Shown: positions 45,855-54,956, counted from the stretch's first letter. The stretch is 64,000 nucleotides of DNA from Comamonas endophytica (GCF_023634805.2 NZ_CP106881.1:186001-250000); one strand, 5' to 3'. The notes: generated by a model from the letters alone, not told the origin. Made by a program: numbers and translations.

Positions 45855-47645
45855 ATGTACCAATACACCCCCTTTGACCAGGAATTCGTGAAGCTGCGCG
45901 CCGAACAGTTCCGCGACCAACTCGAACGCTGGCAGGCCGGCACGCTGCCGGAAGACGACTTCCGCCCGCTGCGCCTGCAAAACGGCTGGTACGTGCAACG
46001 CTACGCGCCCATGCTGCGCGTGGCCGTGCCCTATGGCGAAATCGCCAGCCGCCAGATCCGCGCGCTGGCGCGCGTGGCGCGCGAGTACGACGAGCCCGAG
46101 GCCGAGGTGTTCAAGGCCGCGATGGAAGGCCAGGGCCTGCTGGGCACCACCTTCCTGCCCACGCACTGCGCGCACTTCACGACGCGCACCAATGTGCAGT
46201 TCAACTGGATTCCGCTGTCCAAGGCCGCCGATGTGATGGACCTGCTGGCCAGCGTCGACCTGCATGGCATCCAGACCAGCGGCAACTGCATCCGCAACAC
46301 CACCACCGACGCGCTGGCCGGCATTGCCGTCGACGAGATCGTCGATCCGCGTCCCTATGCCGAGATCCTGCGCCAGTGGACCACGCTGCATCCCGAGTTC
46401 GCCTTCCTGCCGCGCAAGTTCAAGATCGCCATCAGCGGCGCGCAGGAAGACCGCGCGGCCACCGGCTGGCACGACGTCGGCCTGCACCTGGTGAAGAACG
46501 AGGCCGGCGAGATCGGCTTCAAGGTGTTCGTCGGCGGCGGCATGGGCCGTACGCCGGTCATCGGCACGCCGATCCGCGAGTTCCTGCCCTGGAACCAGAT
46601 CATGAACTACATCGAGGCCATCGTGCGCGTCTACAACGAGCACGGCCGGCGCGACAACAAGTACAAGGCGCGCATCAAGATCCTGGTCAAGTCCGAAGGC
46701 CAGCAGTACATCGATGACGTGGAGGAGGAGTACCGCCAGATCGTCGAGATCGACGGCGGCCCGCACACCATTCCCCAGGCCGAGTTCGACCGCGTCAAGG
46801 CCTGCTTCGTCGACCCGCAGCTGCCCGAATTCCCGCAACTCACGCCCGCGCAGATCGAGCAGTCGCTGCTGAGCCATGCCTCCGCGCACCCGGCGTTCTC
46901 GCGCTGGCTGTCGCGCAACGTCCACCCGCACCGCAACCCGCAGCTGCGCGCCGTGACGCTGTCGTTCAAGCGCCCGGGCCAGGCGCCAGGCGATGCCACG
47001 GCCGACCAGCTCGATGCGCTGGCCGCGCTGATGGACCGCTTCTCCGCCGGCGAGGCGCGCGTGACGCACGACCAGAACGTGCTGCTGCCCTGGGTGCCGG
47101 TGGGCGAGCTGTTCGCGCTGTGGCAGGAAGCCAGCGCCCTGGGCCTGGCCAGCGCCAACGTGCAGCTGCTGACCGACATGATCGCCTGCCCCGGCGGCGA
47201 CTTCTGCGCGCTGGCCAACGCCCGCTCGCTGCCGATCGCCGAGGCCATCACCCAGCGCTACCAGGACCTGGACGAGCTCGACGACATCGGCCCCATCGAC
47301 CTGCACATCAGCGGCTGCATCAACAGCTGCGGCCACCACCACAGCGGCCATATCGGCATCCTGGGCGTCGACAAGGACGGCAAGGAGTGGTACCAGGTCA
47401 CGCTGGGCGGCTCGGACGGCTCGATCCTGTCGGGCGCGCCCGTGGCCGGCAAGGTCATCGGCCCCTCGTTCTCCGCGGCCGAGGTGCCCGACGTGATCGA
47501 AGCCATGCTCGGCACCTACCGCGACCAGCGCCAGCCCGGCGAACGCTTCCAGGACACCGTGCGCCGCATCGGCCTGGACCTGTTCAAGGAAGCCGGCAAG
47601 GCCGCGCGCCACCCTGCCCCCGCAGAAGCCGAGGCCACGGCCTGA
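45855..47645 (+). CDS. cysI: Assimilatory sulfite reductase, hemoprotein component (nitrite/sulfite reductase family)
   Basis: A 596-aa sirohaem/[4Fe-4S] reductase that converts sulfite to sulfide. The cluster- and sirohaem-binding cysteines are Cys445 and Cys451 ('ACPGGDFCALAN') and Cys488 and Cys492 ('HISGCINSCGHHHSGH'). Two ferrite-like substrate-binding halves are evident ('HGIQTSGNCIRNTTTDALAG' and 'AGEARVTHDQNVLLPWVPVG'). No cysJ flavoprotein gene follows, so electrons may come from ferredoxin; fdxA and a ferredoxin reductase lie at the end of the cluster. It is first in an operon with DUF934, cysH, cysD and cysN. Confidence 0.94.
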   Translation: MYQYTPFDQEFVKLRAEQFRDQLERWQAGTLPEDDFRPLRLQNGWYVQRYAPMLRVAVPYGEIASRQIRALARVAREYDEPEAEVFKAAMEGQGLLGTTFLPTHCAHFTTRTNVQFNWIPLSKAADVMDLLASVDLHGIQTSGNCIRNTTTDALAGIAVDEIVDPRPYAEILRQWTTLHPEFAFLPRKFKIAISGAQEDRAATGWHDVGLHLVKNEAGEIGFKVFVGGGMGRTPVIGTPIREFLPWNQIMNYIEAIVRVYNEHGRRDNKYKARIKILVKSEGQQYIDDVEEEYRQIVEIDGGPHTIPQAEFDRVKACFVDPQLPEFPQLTPAQIEQSLLSHASAHPAFSRWLSRNVHPHRNPQLRAVTLSFKRPGQAPGDATADQLDALAALMDRFSAGEARVTHDQNVLLPWVPVGELFALWQEASALGLASANVQLLTDMIACPGGDFCALANARSLPIAEAITQRYQDLDELDDIGPIDLHISGCINSCGHHHSGHIGILGVDKDGKEWYQVTLGGSDGSILSGAPVAGKVIGPSFSAAEVPDVIEAMLGTYRDQRQPGERFQDTVRRIGLDLFKEAGKAARHPAPAEAEATA

Positions 47646-47653
47646 TCCCGCCC

Positions 47654-48058
47654 ATGAATTTTCCCGAGACGATGAAAATCCTGACTTCCCACGAACACCA
47701 GCCCCCGCTTGAGGGCGACACGCGCCAGGTGGCGCTGGCCAACGACGCCGACGCGCTGGCGCTGCCGCTCGAAGGCGTGGAGCGCATCGACCTGCACTTT
47801 CCGCAGTTCACCGACGGCCGCGCCTTCAGCCAGGCCTACCTGCTGCGCCGCCGCCGCGGCTTCACCGGCGAGCTGCGCGCCACGGGCGACGTGCTGATCG
47901 ACCAGCTGGTGCAGATGCAGCGCACGGGCTTTTCCAGCGCCGTGCTGCGCGCCGACGTCGACGCCTCGGCCGCGCAGCGCCAGTTCGAGCGCTTCTCGCG
48001 CTACTACCAGGCCGACGCGGTGCAGACCGCGCCGATCTTCGCGCGGCAGGAAGCCTGA
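47654..48058 (+). CDS. DUF934 protein of the sulfite reductase operon
   Basis: A 134-aa DUF934 protein, a family found almost only next to cysI/cysH in proteobacteria. Conserved features are 'DADALALPLEGVERIDLHFP' and 'FPQFTDGRAFSQAYLLRRRR', with a C-terminal 'FERFSRYYQADAVQ'. It has no cofactor motif and is thought to assist sulfite reductase. It starts 8 bp after cysI and its stop overlaps the cysH start (TGATG). A second ATG six codons in (MKILTS) is equally likely. Confidence 0.88.
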   Translation: MNFPETMKILTSHEHQPPLEGDTRQVALANDADALALPLEGVERIDLHFPQFTDGRAFSQAYLLRRRRGFTGELRATGDVLIDQLVQMQRTGFSSAVLRADVDASAAQRQFERFSRYYQADAVQTAPIFARQEA

Positions 48059-48855
48059 TGTCCGGCGGCACCAGTTCCTTGTTGTCCGTTGCTGGCGTTG
48101 GCTCGGCCGCCCCGGCTTCGGCGCGCCAGGCGGTGCGCAGCAATGCGCGCGCCAGCGCCGATTTCGCCGCCAAACTCGCGCAGACCGGGCAGCTGCTGCG
48201 CCAGGCCGCGCTGCATGGCAGCGGCGAGGGCGGCGTGACGCAGGCCTCGAGCCTGGGCGCCGAGGACGTGGTCATCACCCACCTCATCAATGCGCTGGCG
48301 CTGGACATTCCCGTGTTCGTGCTTGAAACCGGCGCCCTGCACCGCGAGACGCTGGCGCTGCTCGAGCGCACCGAAGCCACTTCGCGCGCGCCGGTACGCG
48401 TCTACCGCCCGCAGCACGAGCAGGTCATTGACTTCGTGCGCCGCGAGGGCCAGGACGCGATGTACCGCAGCCTGGAACTGCGCAAGCAGTGCTGCGGCAT
48501 CCGCAAGATGGAGCCGCTGGCGCGCGCGCTGGCCGGCAAGAGCGCCTGGATCACCGGCCTGCGCCGCGAACAGTCGAACGCGCGCGCCGACGTGCCCGCC
48601 ATCGACACGTCCGAGGTCGAGACCAAGGGCCTGACCAAATACAACCCGCTGGCCGACTGGACCTGGGGCGACGTCTGGCACTACATCGCCACCAACGATG
48701 TGGACTACAACCCGCTGCACGACCAGTTCTACCCCTCGGTCGGCTGCGCGCCCTGTACCCGGGCCATCAGCCTGGGCGAGGACTTCCGCGCCGGCCGCTG
48801 GTGGTGGGAGGACGAGGCCGCCAAGGAATGCGGCCTGCACGTCAAGGCCGCCTGA
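48058..48855 (+). CDS. cysH: Adenylylsulfate (APS) reductase, thioredoxin-dependent, [4Fe-4S] type
   Basis: A 265-aa CysH that reduces activated sulfate to sulfite. The four cluster cysteines of the APS-reductase class are present: Cys145-Cys146 ('ELRKQCCGIRKMEPL') and Cys230/Cys233 ('PSVGCAPCTRAI'). This marks it as using APS rather than PAPS, consistent with the absence of cysC. The nucleotide-binding start is 'QASSLGAEDVVITHLINALA'. The family's C-terminal nucleophilic Cys appears in the last residues ('KECGLHVKAA'). It overlaps the DUF934 gene by 1 nt. Confidence 0.95.
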   Translation: MSGGTSSLLSVAGVGSAAPASARQAVRSNARASADFAAKLAQTGQLLRQAALHGSGEGGVTQASSLGAEDVVITHLINALALDIPVFVLETGALHRETLALLERTEATSRAPVRVYRPQHEQVIDFVRREGQDAMYRSLELRKQCCGIRKMEPLARALAGKSAWITGLRREQSNARADVPAIDTSEVETKGLTKYNPLADWTWGDVWHYIATNDVDYNPLHDQFYPSVGCAPCTRAISLGEDFRAGRWWWEDEAAKECGLHVKAA

Positions 48856-48893
48856 GCGCCGCCTCCCGCCGATATTGCTTTCCAAGGTTTTGC

Positions 48894-49826
48894 ATGAACG
48901 CCTCCATTGCCCCCCAAGTGCTGACCCAGCTCAGCAACCACCATCTCGACGCGCTGGAAGAGGAAACCATCTTCATCCTGCGTGAAGTCGCCGCCACCTT
49001 CGAGCGCCCGGCGCTGCTGTTCTCGGGCGGCAAGGATTCGCTGGTCATGCTGCGCTGCGCCGAAAAGGCCTTTGGCGCGGGCCGCCTGCCCTATCCGCTG
49101 CTGATGATCGACACCGGCCACAACTTCCCCGAGGTCACCGACTTCCGCGACCTGCGCGCGAAGGAGCTCGGCGCCGAGCTGATCGTGCGCAGCGTCGAGG
49201 ACTCGATGGCGCGCGGCACCGTGCGCCTGGCCCATCCCGGCGAATCGCGCAACGTGCACCAGTCGGTCACGCTGCTCGAGGCCATCGAGGAATTCCGCTT
49301 CGACGCGCTGATCGGCGGCGCGCGCCGCGACGAGGAAAAAGCCCGCGCCAAGGAGCGCATCTTCTCGCACCGCGACAGCTTCGGCCAGTGGCAGCCCAAG
49401 GCCCAGCGCCCGGAGCTGTGGACGCTGTTCAACACCCGCATTGCACCGGGCGAGCACTTCCGCGTGTTCCCCATCAGCAACTGGACCGAGCTGGACGTGT
49501 GGCAGTACATCGAGCGCGAGCAGATCGCCCTGCCCTCGATCTACTACACGCATCCGCGTGAGGTGGTCGAGCGCCGCGGCCTGCTGGTGCCCGTGACCCT
49601 TCTGACCCCCCCGCGCGAGGGCGAGGAAGTGGTGACGCGCGACGTGCGCTTTCGCACCGTGGGCGACATCACCTGCACCTGCCCCGTCGAGAGCACGGCC
49701 GCCAGCGCCGCCGACATCGTGATCGAAACCCTGGCCGCCGACGTCAGCGAACGCGGCGCCACGCGCATGGACGACAAGACCAGCGACGCGTCCATGGAAA
49801 AGCGCAAGAAGGAAGGTTATTTCTGA
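48894..49826 (+). CDS. cysD: Sulfate adenylyltransferase subunit 2
   Basis: A 310-aa small catalytic subunit of ATP sulfurylase that forms APS from sulfate and ATP. The PP-loop is 'ERPALLFSGGKDSLVMLRCA' near residue 40. Other conserved segments are 'LLMIDTGHNFPEVTDFRDLR', 'RRDEEKARAKERIFSHRD' and 'NWTELDVWQYIEREQIALPS'. It starts 38 bp after cysH and its stop overlaps the cysN start by 1 nt (TGATG), fitting its heterodimer with CysN. Confidence 0.96.
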   Translation: MNASIAPQVLTQLSNHHLDALEEETIFILREVAATFERPALLFSGGKDSLVMLRCAEKAFGAGRLPYPLLMIDTGHNFPEVTDFRDLRAKELGAELIVRSVEDSMARGTVRLAHPGESRNVHQSVTLLEAIEEFRFDALIGGARRDEEKARAKERIFSHRDSFGQWQPKAQRPELWTLFNTRIAPGEHFRVFPISNWTELDVWQYIEREQIALPSIYYTHPREVVERRGLLVPVTLLTPPREGEEVVTRDVRFRTVGDITCTCPVESTAASAADIVIETLAADVSERGATRMDDKTSDASMEKRKKEGYF

Positions 49827-51148
49827 TGAGCACCGCATTCACCTCCCCCGACACCGCCTCGGCGCTGCGCTTCATCACCTGCGGCAGCGTCGATGACGGC
49901 AAGAGCACCCTGATCGGCCGCCTGCTGGTGGACAGCAAGTCGGTGCTGCAGGACCAGCTCGCCGGCGTGCAGCGCAGCGGCGAAACCGACCTGGCGCTGC
50001 TGACCGATGGCCTGTCCGCCGAGCGCGAGCAGGGCATCACCATCGACGTCGCCTACCGCTACTTCGCCACGCCCGCGCGCAAGTTCATCATCGGCGACGC
50101 GCCCGGCCACGAGCAGTACACGCGCAACATGGTCACGGCCGCGAGCAGCGCCGACGCCGCCGTGGTGCTGGTCGATGCCACCAAGCTCGACTGGCGCTCG
50201 CCCGAGCTCGCCCTGCTGCCGCAGACGCGCCGCCACAGCCTGCTGGTGCACCTGCTGCGCGTGCCCTCGCTGGTGTTTGCCGTGAACAAGCTCGATGCGG
50301 TGGAGGACCCGGCGCTGGCGTTTGCCCATATCCAGGCCGCGCTCGAGCGCTTCGCCAGGGACGCGGGCATCCGCGTGGCCGCCACGGTGCCGGTCTCGGC
50401 GCTCAAGGGCTGGAACGTGGTCACGCCGCATGAAAACTGGTGTGGCTACAGCGGCCCGAGCCTGCTGCAGTGGCTCGAAGGCCTGCCCGGCACGCCGGCA
50501 GACATCGCGCTGCCCGTGGCCCTGCCCGTGCAGTGGGTCGAGAAATTCTCCTCCTCGTCCGACACCTCCCAGGGCCGGCGCGTGTTCTGGGGACGCCTGG
50601 GCGCCGGCCAGCTGCAGGTCGGCCAGAGCGTGCAGATCTTCCCCAGCGGCCAGAGCGCCGTCGTCGCGCAGGTGCTGGACCACGCGCGCCGCCCCACCGA
50701 GGTGGCCGCGGGCCACAGCGCCGGCGTGGTGCTCGACCGCGAGGTTGATGTCTCGCGCGGCGACTGGATCCTCGCGGCACCGGACGCACAGCCGGTGGCC
50801 GACGATGATTTCGATACGCCCGAGCCCGCACCTGTGGGCCGCCGCGACCTGACGGCCACCGTCGCCTGGATGGACGACGAGCCACTGGTGCCCGGGCGCC
50901 TGTACTGGGCGCTGCACGGCCACCGCTGGGTCAAGGCCAAGGTGCGCCGCGTGGTGCACCACCTCGACATCCACACGCTGGCCGAGGAGCCCGCCGCCAA
51001 CCTGCAAGCCAATGCCATTGGCGTGGTTGAATTGGCTCTGCAGGAAGCCCTGCCGCTGCGCGCCTTCAACGAGGCCCGCATCCAGGGCGCGCTGATCCTG
51101 GTCGACACCGCCAGCCACAAGACGGCCGCCGCCGCGCTGGCCCATTGA
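49826..51148 (+). CDS. cysN: Sulfate adenylyltransferase subunit 1 (GTPase)
   Basis: A 440-aa EF-Tu-like GTPase that drives the CysD reaction by GTP hydrolysis. G1 is 'GSVDDGKSTLIGRLL' starting at residue 20, G3 is 'IIGDAPGHEQYTRNM', and G4 is 'LVFAVNKLDAVED'. Two beta-barrel domains follow. There is no fused CysC (APS kinase) domain, consistent with the APS-reductase type CysH. It is the last gene of the operon, followed by 131 bp before fdxA. Confidence 0.96.
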   Translation: MSTAFTSPDTASALRFITCGSVDDGKSTLIGRLLVDSKSVLQDQLAGVQRSGETDLALLTDGLSAEREQGITIDVAYRYFATPARKFIIGDAPGHEQYTRNMVTAASSADAAVVLVDATKLDWRSPELALLPQTRRHSLLVHLLRVPSLVFAVNKLDAVEDPALAFAHIQAALERFARDAGIRVAATVPVSALKGWNVVTPHENWCGYSGPSLLQWLEGLPGTPADIALPVALPVQWVEKFSSSSDTSQGRRVFWGRLGAGQLQVGQSVQIFPSGQSAVVAQVLDHARRPTEVAAGHSAGVVLDREVDVSRGDWILAAPDAQPVADDDFDTPEPAPVGRRDLTATVAWMDDEPLVPGRLYWALHGHRWVKAKVRRVVHHLDIHTLAEEPAANLQANAIGVVELALQEALPLRAFNEARIQGALILVDTASHKTAAAALAH

Positions 51149-51279
51149 GGAGCGAAAACGCAGCGTGCAGGGGACGGATACCCCGGCGCTGCGCTTGAAT
51201 CCGATACGCACTGCGCCCATTGGCGGCCCTGGTGAAATAAAATCGGCTCCGTACTGACCCTATAACTCCAAAGTTCCTC

Positions 51280-51609
51280 ATGACTCACGTCGTTTCCGAA
51301 AACTGCATCCAGTGCAAATACACCGACTGCGTGGACGTATGCCCCGTGGACTGCTTCCGCGAAGGCCCGAACATGCTGGTCATCGACCCGGATGAATGCA
51401 TCGACTGCGCAGTTTGCATCCCCGAGTGCCCGGCCAACGCGATCTTTGCCGAAGAGGACGTTCCGCCCGATCAACTGGCCTTCATCAAGCTCAATGCCGA
51501 GCTGGCGCTGGCCCAGGGCTGGAAGAGCATCACCAAGCGCAAGGCTGCGCTGCCCGATGCCGACGAATTCAACGGCAAGCCCGGCAAGCTCGCCGAGCTG
51601 CTGCGTTAA
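51280..51609 (+). CDS. fdxA: 7Fe ferredoxin FdxA
   Basis: A 109-aa seven-iron ferredoxin. The N-terminal cysteines '[20 protein letters not shown]' and the second set '[18 protein letters not shown]' bind one [3Fe-4S] and one [4Fe-4S] cluster, and the ~50-residue C-terminal extension is typical of FdxA. It is a low-potential soluble electron carrier. The next gene encodes a flavoprotein ferredoxin reductase. Coming right after a cys operon without cysJ, it is a plausible electron donor to CysI or CysH; FdxA is also common in other contexts. Confidence 0.96.
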   Translation: MTHVVSENCIQCKYTDCVDVCPVDCFREGPNMLVIDPDECIDCAVCIPECPANAIFAEEDVPPDQLAFIKLNAELALAQGWKSITKRKAALPDADEFNGKPGKLAELLR

Positions 51610-51626
51610 GCCATCCATCCACCCGG

Positions 51627-52688
51627 ATGACCGACAGCGCCGCCCCCATCCCCCTCGACACCGATGCCGTGGTGATCGGCGCCGGCCCGGCCGGCCTGTT
51701 CCAGGCCTTCCAGCTGGGCCTGCAGGGGCTGCGCCCGCACATCGTCGACGCCCTGCCCCACGCGGGCGGCCAGTGCGCCGAGCTCTATGGCGACAAGCCC
51801 ATCTATGACGTGCCCGGCATTCCGGTCTGCACCGGCCGCGAGCTGGTAGGCCTGCTGCTCGAACAGCTCGCGCCCATCGGCGTGCAGTGGCACCTGGGCA
51901 CCCAGGTGCAGTCGCTTGAAACCCTGGCCGACGGCCGCTTCCTGCTGGGAACCACGGCGGGAACGCAGCTGCGCGCGCGCTGCGTGTTCATTGCCGCGGG
52001 CGTGGGTGCATTCGTGCCGCGCACGCTGAAGATCGAGGGCATCAAGGCCCATCTGGGCCGGCAGCTGCACTACCATCCCGCCGATCCCGAAGTGCCGCCA
52101 GGCCAGCGCATCGTGGTGCATGGCGGCGACGAAGCCGCGGTGGCCGCCGCTGTGCACTGCGCCGATGCGCATCCTGCGGCCGCTGTCACGCTGCTGCACC
52201 GCCGCGATGTGTTCCAGGCAGAGCCCGGGCTGCTGGCACGGCTGCAGGCGCTGCGCGATGCCGGTCGCATCGAGGTGGTGGCCGCGCAGATCAATGCCAT
52301 CGAGGAGCAAGACGGCCGGCTGGCCGCGCTGCAGCTCACCGATCCGCAGGGTGCGCCACAGCGCCTTGCGCTCGACCAGTTGTGGGTCTATCTGGGCATC
52401 TCGCCGCGCCTGGGCCCGGTGGCCGACTGGGGTTTGGCCATCGAGCGCAAGCAGCTGCTGGTCGATCCGGCATCCTTTGCCACCAGCCAGCCCGGCATCT
52501 ACGCCGTGGGCGACATCAACAGCTACCCGGGCAAGCGCCGGCTTATCCTGTGCGCCTTCCATGAAGCCACGCTGGCGGCCTTTGCCGCGGCGGAGCTGCT
52601 GGCCGGCGACAAGGTGGCGCTGCAATACACCACGACCAGCGCGCGGCTGCACCGCATCCTGGGCGTCGAGCATCCCGGCGCCTCCTGA
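51627..52688 (+). CDS. Thioredoxin-reductase-like ferredoxin--NADP+ reductase
   Basis: A 353-aa FAD/NADPH flavoprotein of the thioredoxin-reductase-like FNR type. It has the FAD motif '[20 protein letters not shown]', the '[20 protein letters not shown]' segment characteristic of this group, and '[20 protein letters not shown]' near the C-terminus. It lacks the redox CxxC of true thioredoxin reductase, so ferredoxin or flavodoxin is the likely partner. It starts 17 bp after fdxA, so the pair is probably cotranscribed. The NADPH loop appears as '[15 protein letters not shown]', less canonical than GxGxxA. Confidence 0.92.
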   Translation: MTDSAAPIPLDTDAVVIGAGPAGLFQAFQLGLQGLRPHIVDALPHAGGQCAELYGDKPIYDVPGIPVCTGRELVGLLLEQLAPIGVQWHLGTQVQSLETLADGRFLLGTTAGTQLRARCVFIAAGVGAFVPRTLKIEGIKAHLGRQLHYHPADPEVPPGQRIVVHGGDEAAVAAAVHCADAHPAAAVTLLHRRDVFQAEPGLLARLQALRDAGRIEVVAAQINAIEEQDGRLAALQLTDPQGAPQRLALDQLWVYLGISPRLGPVADWGLAIERKQLLVDPASFATSQPGIYAVGDINSYPGKRRLILCAFHEATLAAFAAAELLAGDKVALQYTTTSARLHRILGVEHPGAS

Positions 52689-52757
52689 AGCCGCAGATTG
52701 GCCCTCAACTTCCCGCGCAGCCTGCCGATAAGCAATTTATTTGCCCAGTCTGCGCCT

Positions 52758-53105
52758 ATGCAATCCCTCATCATTTCCCCGGAGACCGTGGCAGATGCCA
52801 CGGCCGCTGCCGACCCCACGGGCGCGTCCGCGCCGGGCATTGACATGCCGGGCGTGGCCACGCCTGAAGCCCATGCGCCGGTCGCGGCGCGCAGTTTCAT
52901 GTTCGAGATGCCGCTGTTTCGCCCCGGCGTGGAAGTGCAGCAGAACGGGCGCACCGAGACCGTCAGCCATGTGATCCTGCGCCGGCGCGAGATGATGGTC
53001 TATCTCGTGGGCCAGGAGGAGCCCGTGCGGCCCGACCGGCTGCGCCTGCAGCCTTCGCGCTTCACCACCGTGCGGCGCACGGAGGGGCTCAACTGGTTCC
53101 TTTGA
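52758..53105 (+). CDS. Hypothetical conserved-looking protein
   Basis: A 115-aa soluble protein I do not recognise. The first ~45 residues are Ala/Pro-rich and probably disordered; the rest looks like a compact beta-rich domain ('SFMFEMPLFRPGVEVQQNGR' and 'VSHVILRRREMMVYLVGQEE'). The ATG was chosen over an upstream TTG 20 codons earlier. Codon use matches neighbouring genes. It lies between the ferredoxin reductase gene (70 bp upstream) and the convergent psd gene. Confidence 0.7.
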   Translation: MQSLIISPETVADATAAADPTGASAPGIDMPGVATPEAHAPVAARSFMFEMPLFRPGVEVQQNGRTETVSHVILRRREMMVYLVGQEEPVRPDRLRLQPSRFTTVRRTEGLNWFL

Positions 53106-53132
53106 GCGCCCGGCCTGGCGTTGGCGCCAGGT

Positions 53133-53987
53133 TCAGGCGCGCTCGCCGCGCTCGGCCAGCGCCTCGCCCAGGCGCACCGAGCTGCCGGCCTGCCACAGCG
53201 GATTGAACAGCATGGGCCCCTTGGGGTAGAGCAGCACCACGGTGGAGCCCAGCAGGAAGCGCCCCATTTCCTCGCCCTGGCGCAGCCTCGGGCCGTCCTG
53301 GCCATACTGCCAGCGGCGGATCTCGGCGCTGCGCGGGGGATTGACCTGCCCATGCCACACGGTTGCCATGCTGCCGACGATGGTCGCGCCCACCAGCACC
53401 ATCACGAACGGGCCGTCCGCGGAATCGAACACGCAGACCACGCGCTCGTTGCGCGCGAACAGCCCGGGCACGCCGCGCGCCGTGACCGGATTGACCGAGA
53501 ACAGGTCGCCCGGGACGTGGATCATCTCCCGCAGCTGGCCGTCGCTGGGCATGTGGATGCGGTGGTAATCGCTCGGGCTGAGGTAGATGGTGGCGAAGTG
53601 GCCGTTGTCGAACTGCGCCGCGAGCTTGGCATCGCCGCCCACCAGCGCCCGGGTCGAATAGTGGTGCCCCTTGGCCTGGAAGATCTGGTCGCCGGCAATG
53701 GCGCCCAGCTGGCTGATCGCGCCGTCGACGGGGCAGACCAGCGAAGCCTCGGCCACCTTGCGCGCATCCGGCCGCAGGCTGCGCGTGAAGAACGCATTGA
53801 AGGTGTCGTAGCTGGCCGGGTCCGGATTCTCGGCCTCGGTCATGTCCACCTTGTAATGGGTAATGAAACGCTTGATCACCCAGGTGGTCAAAGCGCCCGC
53901 ACGCGCGCTTGCCAGGCGGCCCATGAGAACCGTCAGGGCCTGCTTGGGCAGCAGATATTGGGGAAGCACGGCAAGGCGATCAGACAC
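53133..53987 (-). CDS. psd: Phosphatidylserine decarboxylase proenzyme
   Basis: A 284-aa membrane-associated proenzyme that makes phosphatidylethanolamine. Self-cleavage between Gly247 and Ser248 in 'RFLLGSTVVLLYPKG' (LGST motif) would yield the pyruvoyl-bearing small subunit. The catalytic Asp88 ('CPVDGAISQLG') and His residues in 'SDYHRIHMPSDG' are present. I chose the GTG start because the family begins '(M/V)SDRLAVLPQYLLPK'; an ATG 15 codons upstream gives a non-homologous extension. It stands alone, converging with the hypothetical gene before it. Confidence 0.95.
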   Translation of the reverse strand: MSDRLAVLPQYLLPKQALTVLMGRLASARAGALTTWVIKRFITHYKVDMTEAENPDPASYDTFNAFFTRSLRPDARKVAEASLVCPVDGAISQLGAIAGDQIFQAKGHHYSTRALVGGDAKLAAQFDNGHFATIYLSPSDYHRIHMPSDGQLREMIHVPGDLFSVNPVTARGVPGLFARNERVVCVFDSADGPFVMVLVGATIVGSMATVWHGQVNPPRSAEIRRWQYGQDGPRLRQGEEMGRFLLGSTVVLLYPKGPMLFNPLWQAGSSVRLGEALAERGERA

Positions 53988-54507
53988 GTATTGGTTTCCA
54001 GAGGTTCGGGACAAGCAGGGCATTCTAGCCATGCATTCGGGCCGCTGCCCATACGGAGTGCCCCGCCCCCCGCCTTCAGGTGCTTCCCACCAGCCGGCGC
54101 GACCTCCAGGGACTGCTGCTGCACCTCGCCGGCCGCGCCGCCTTCCAATGCACGCCGGCAGGCCTGCGCGGCACCGAAGTCACGTCTTCCAAGGGCTGGA
54201 ACCTGCACCTGCGCCTGCGCCGGCTGGCCGGCGTCCTCATCCAGACCGATCCGGTGTGCGTCGGCCTCGGCAATCACACCCCCGACCTAGCAGACCCAGC
54301 GCCTACGGGTTACAATCCCATAGATTGCGCACAGCTCCGCGCCTGTGCGAATGCAGCCGTTTTCCGGCCCTCTGGCCGTTTTGCGCCTGGAGCGCAGCGG
54401 CTTGTACCGCCTGCCCTGCACAGCACTTCAGTGGCCCCAGGCCGTTGCGGCTGCTGCGTCTTTTCCGCCAGGCGCACCAACCCAGATTTAAATGAGAGAT
54501 TGAGAAC
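53988..54507. other. Intergenic region with the infA promoter and a long leader
   Basis: No gene is firmly supported here. A TACAAT -10 element lies at 54311-54316 with a weak -35 (TAGCAG) 17 bp upstream, which would give infA a leader of about 185 nt. The leader contains several GC-rich inverted repeats. To its left (54080-54280) a plus-strand frame starting 'VLPTSRRDLQGLLLHLAGRA' has GC-rich third positions and could be a short or decayed gene, but it runs into infA without a natural end. Confidence 0.4.
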
Positions 54508-54756
54508 ATGGCCAAAGAAGAACTGATTGAAATGCAAGGCTCCGTCACGGAAGTCCTGCCCGACTCGCGCTTTCGCGTGACGCTGGAAAACGGACACCAG
54601 CTGATTGCCTACACCGGCGGCAAGATGCGCAAGCACCACATCCGCATCCTGGCCGGCGACAAGGTCTCGCTGGAGATGTCCCCCTACGACCTGACCAAGG
54701 GCCGCATCACCTTCCGCCACCTGGCCGGCCGCGGCCCGGGCCCCTCGCCCCGCTGA
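54508..54756 (+). CDS. infA: Translation initiation factor IF-1 (longer paralogue)
   Basis: An 82-aa S1/OB-fold IF-1, which binds the ribosomal A site during initiation. '[20 protein letters not shown]' and '[20 protein letters not shown]' are diagnostic. The usual protein is 72 residues; this one has a C-terminal extension '[14 protein letters not shown]'. Betaproteobacteria often carry a second infA of this form away from the ribosomal-protein operon, and its location next to a tRNA fits that. GAGA precedes the ATG. An AT-rich inverted repeat follows as its probable terminator. Confidence 0.95.
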   Translation: MAKEELIEMQGSVTEVLPDSRFRVTLENGHQLIAYTGGKMRKHHIRILAGDKVSLEMSPYDLTKGRITFRHLAGRGPGPSPR

Positions 54757-54773
54757 GCAGGTGCCGGGCACTA

Positions 54774-54802
54774 TTTTTGAATTATTTTTGAAAATTCAAA
54801 AA
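54774..54802 (+). terminator. AT-rich inverted repeat downstream of infA
   Basis: TTTTTGAATT and AATTCAAAAA form a 10-bp stem with a 9-nt loop containing TTTTT. It may end infA transcription, although a weak AT stem is unusual for a terminator. It lies just upstream of the tRNA-Pro -10-like TAGAAT. Confidence 0.5.
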
Positions 54803-54836
54803 AGCGCCCCGCAATCCAGCTTAGAATTCTTTTTGT

Positions 54837-54913
54837 CGGAGCGTAGCGCAGCCTGGTAGCGCATCTGCTTTGGGAGCAGAGGGTCGCGAGTTCGAATCCC
54901 GCCGCTCCGACCA
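54837..54913 (+). tRNA. tRNA-Pro (anticodon TGG)
   Basis: A 77-nt cloverleaf with encoded CCA: acceptor CGGAGCG/CGCTCCG, D-arm GCGC-AGCCTGGTA-GCGC, anticodon stem TCTGC/GCAGA with loop TTTGGGA (anticodon TGG), and T-arm with TTCGAAT. It reads CCA (and probably other CCN) proline codons. An accessory segment with IS remnants begins ~45 bp after it, but no duplicated tRNA 3' end is seen at the far side of that segment. Confidence 0.98.
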
Positions 54914-54921
54914 TTGATATC

Positions 54922-54955
54922 AAGGCCCTGGCTAGAAATAGCCAGGGCCTTTTGT
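54922..54955 (+). terminator. Rho-independent terminator of tRNA-Pro
   Basis: A 12-bp stem AAGGCCCTGGCT/AGCCAGGGCCTT with a 6-nt loop is followed by TTTTGT on the plus strand. Confidence 0.93.
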
Positions 54956-54956
54956 C

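Noticed and set aside
54080..54526. Plus-strand frame upstream of and overlapping infA
   Set aside because: Codon bias is good for the first ~65 codons, but it runs through the infA promoter and into infA, has no family match and no clear ribosome-binding site.
54890..54913. tRNA-Pro 3' end as an attachment site for an integrated island
   Set aside because: I looked for a second copy of the tRNA 3' end near the right IS30 remnant and further on and saw none, and there is no integrase gene. IS activity explains the segment better.
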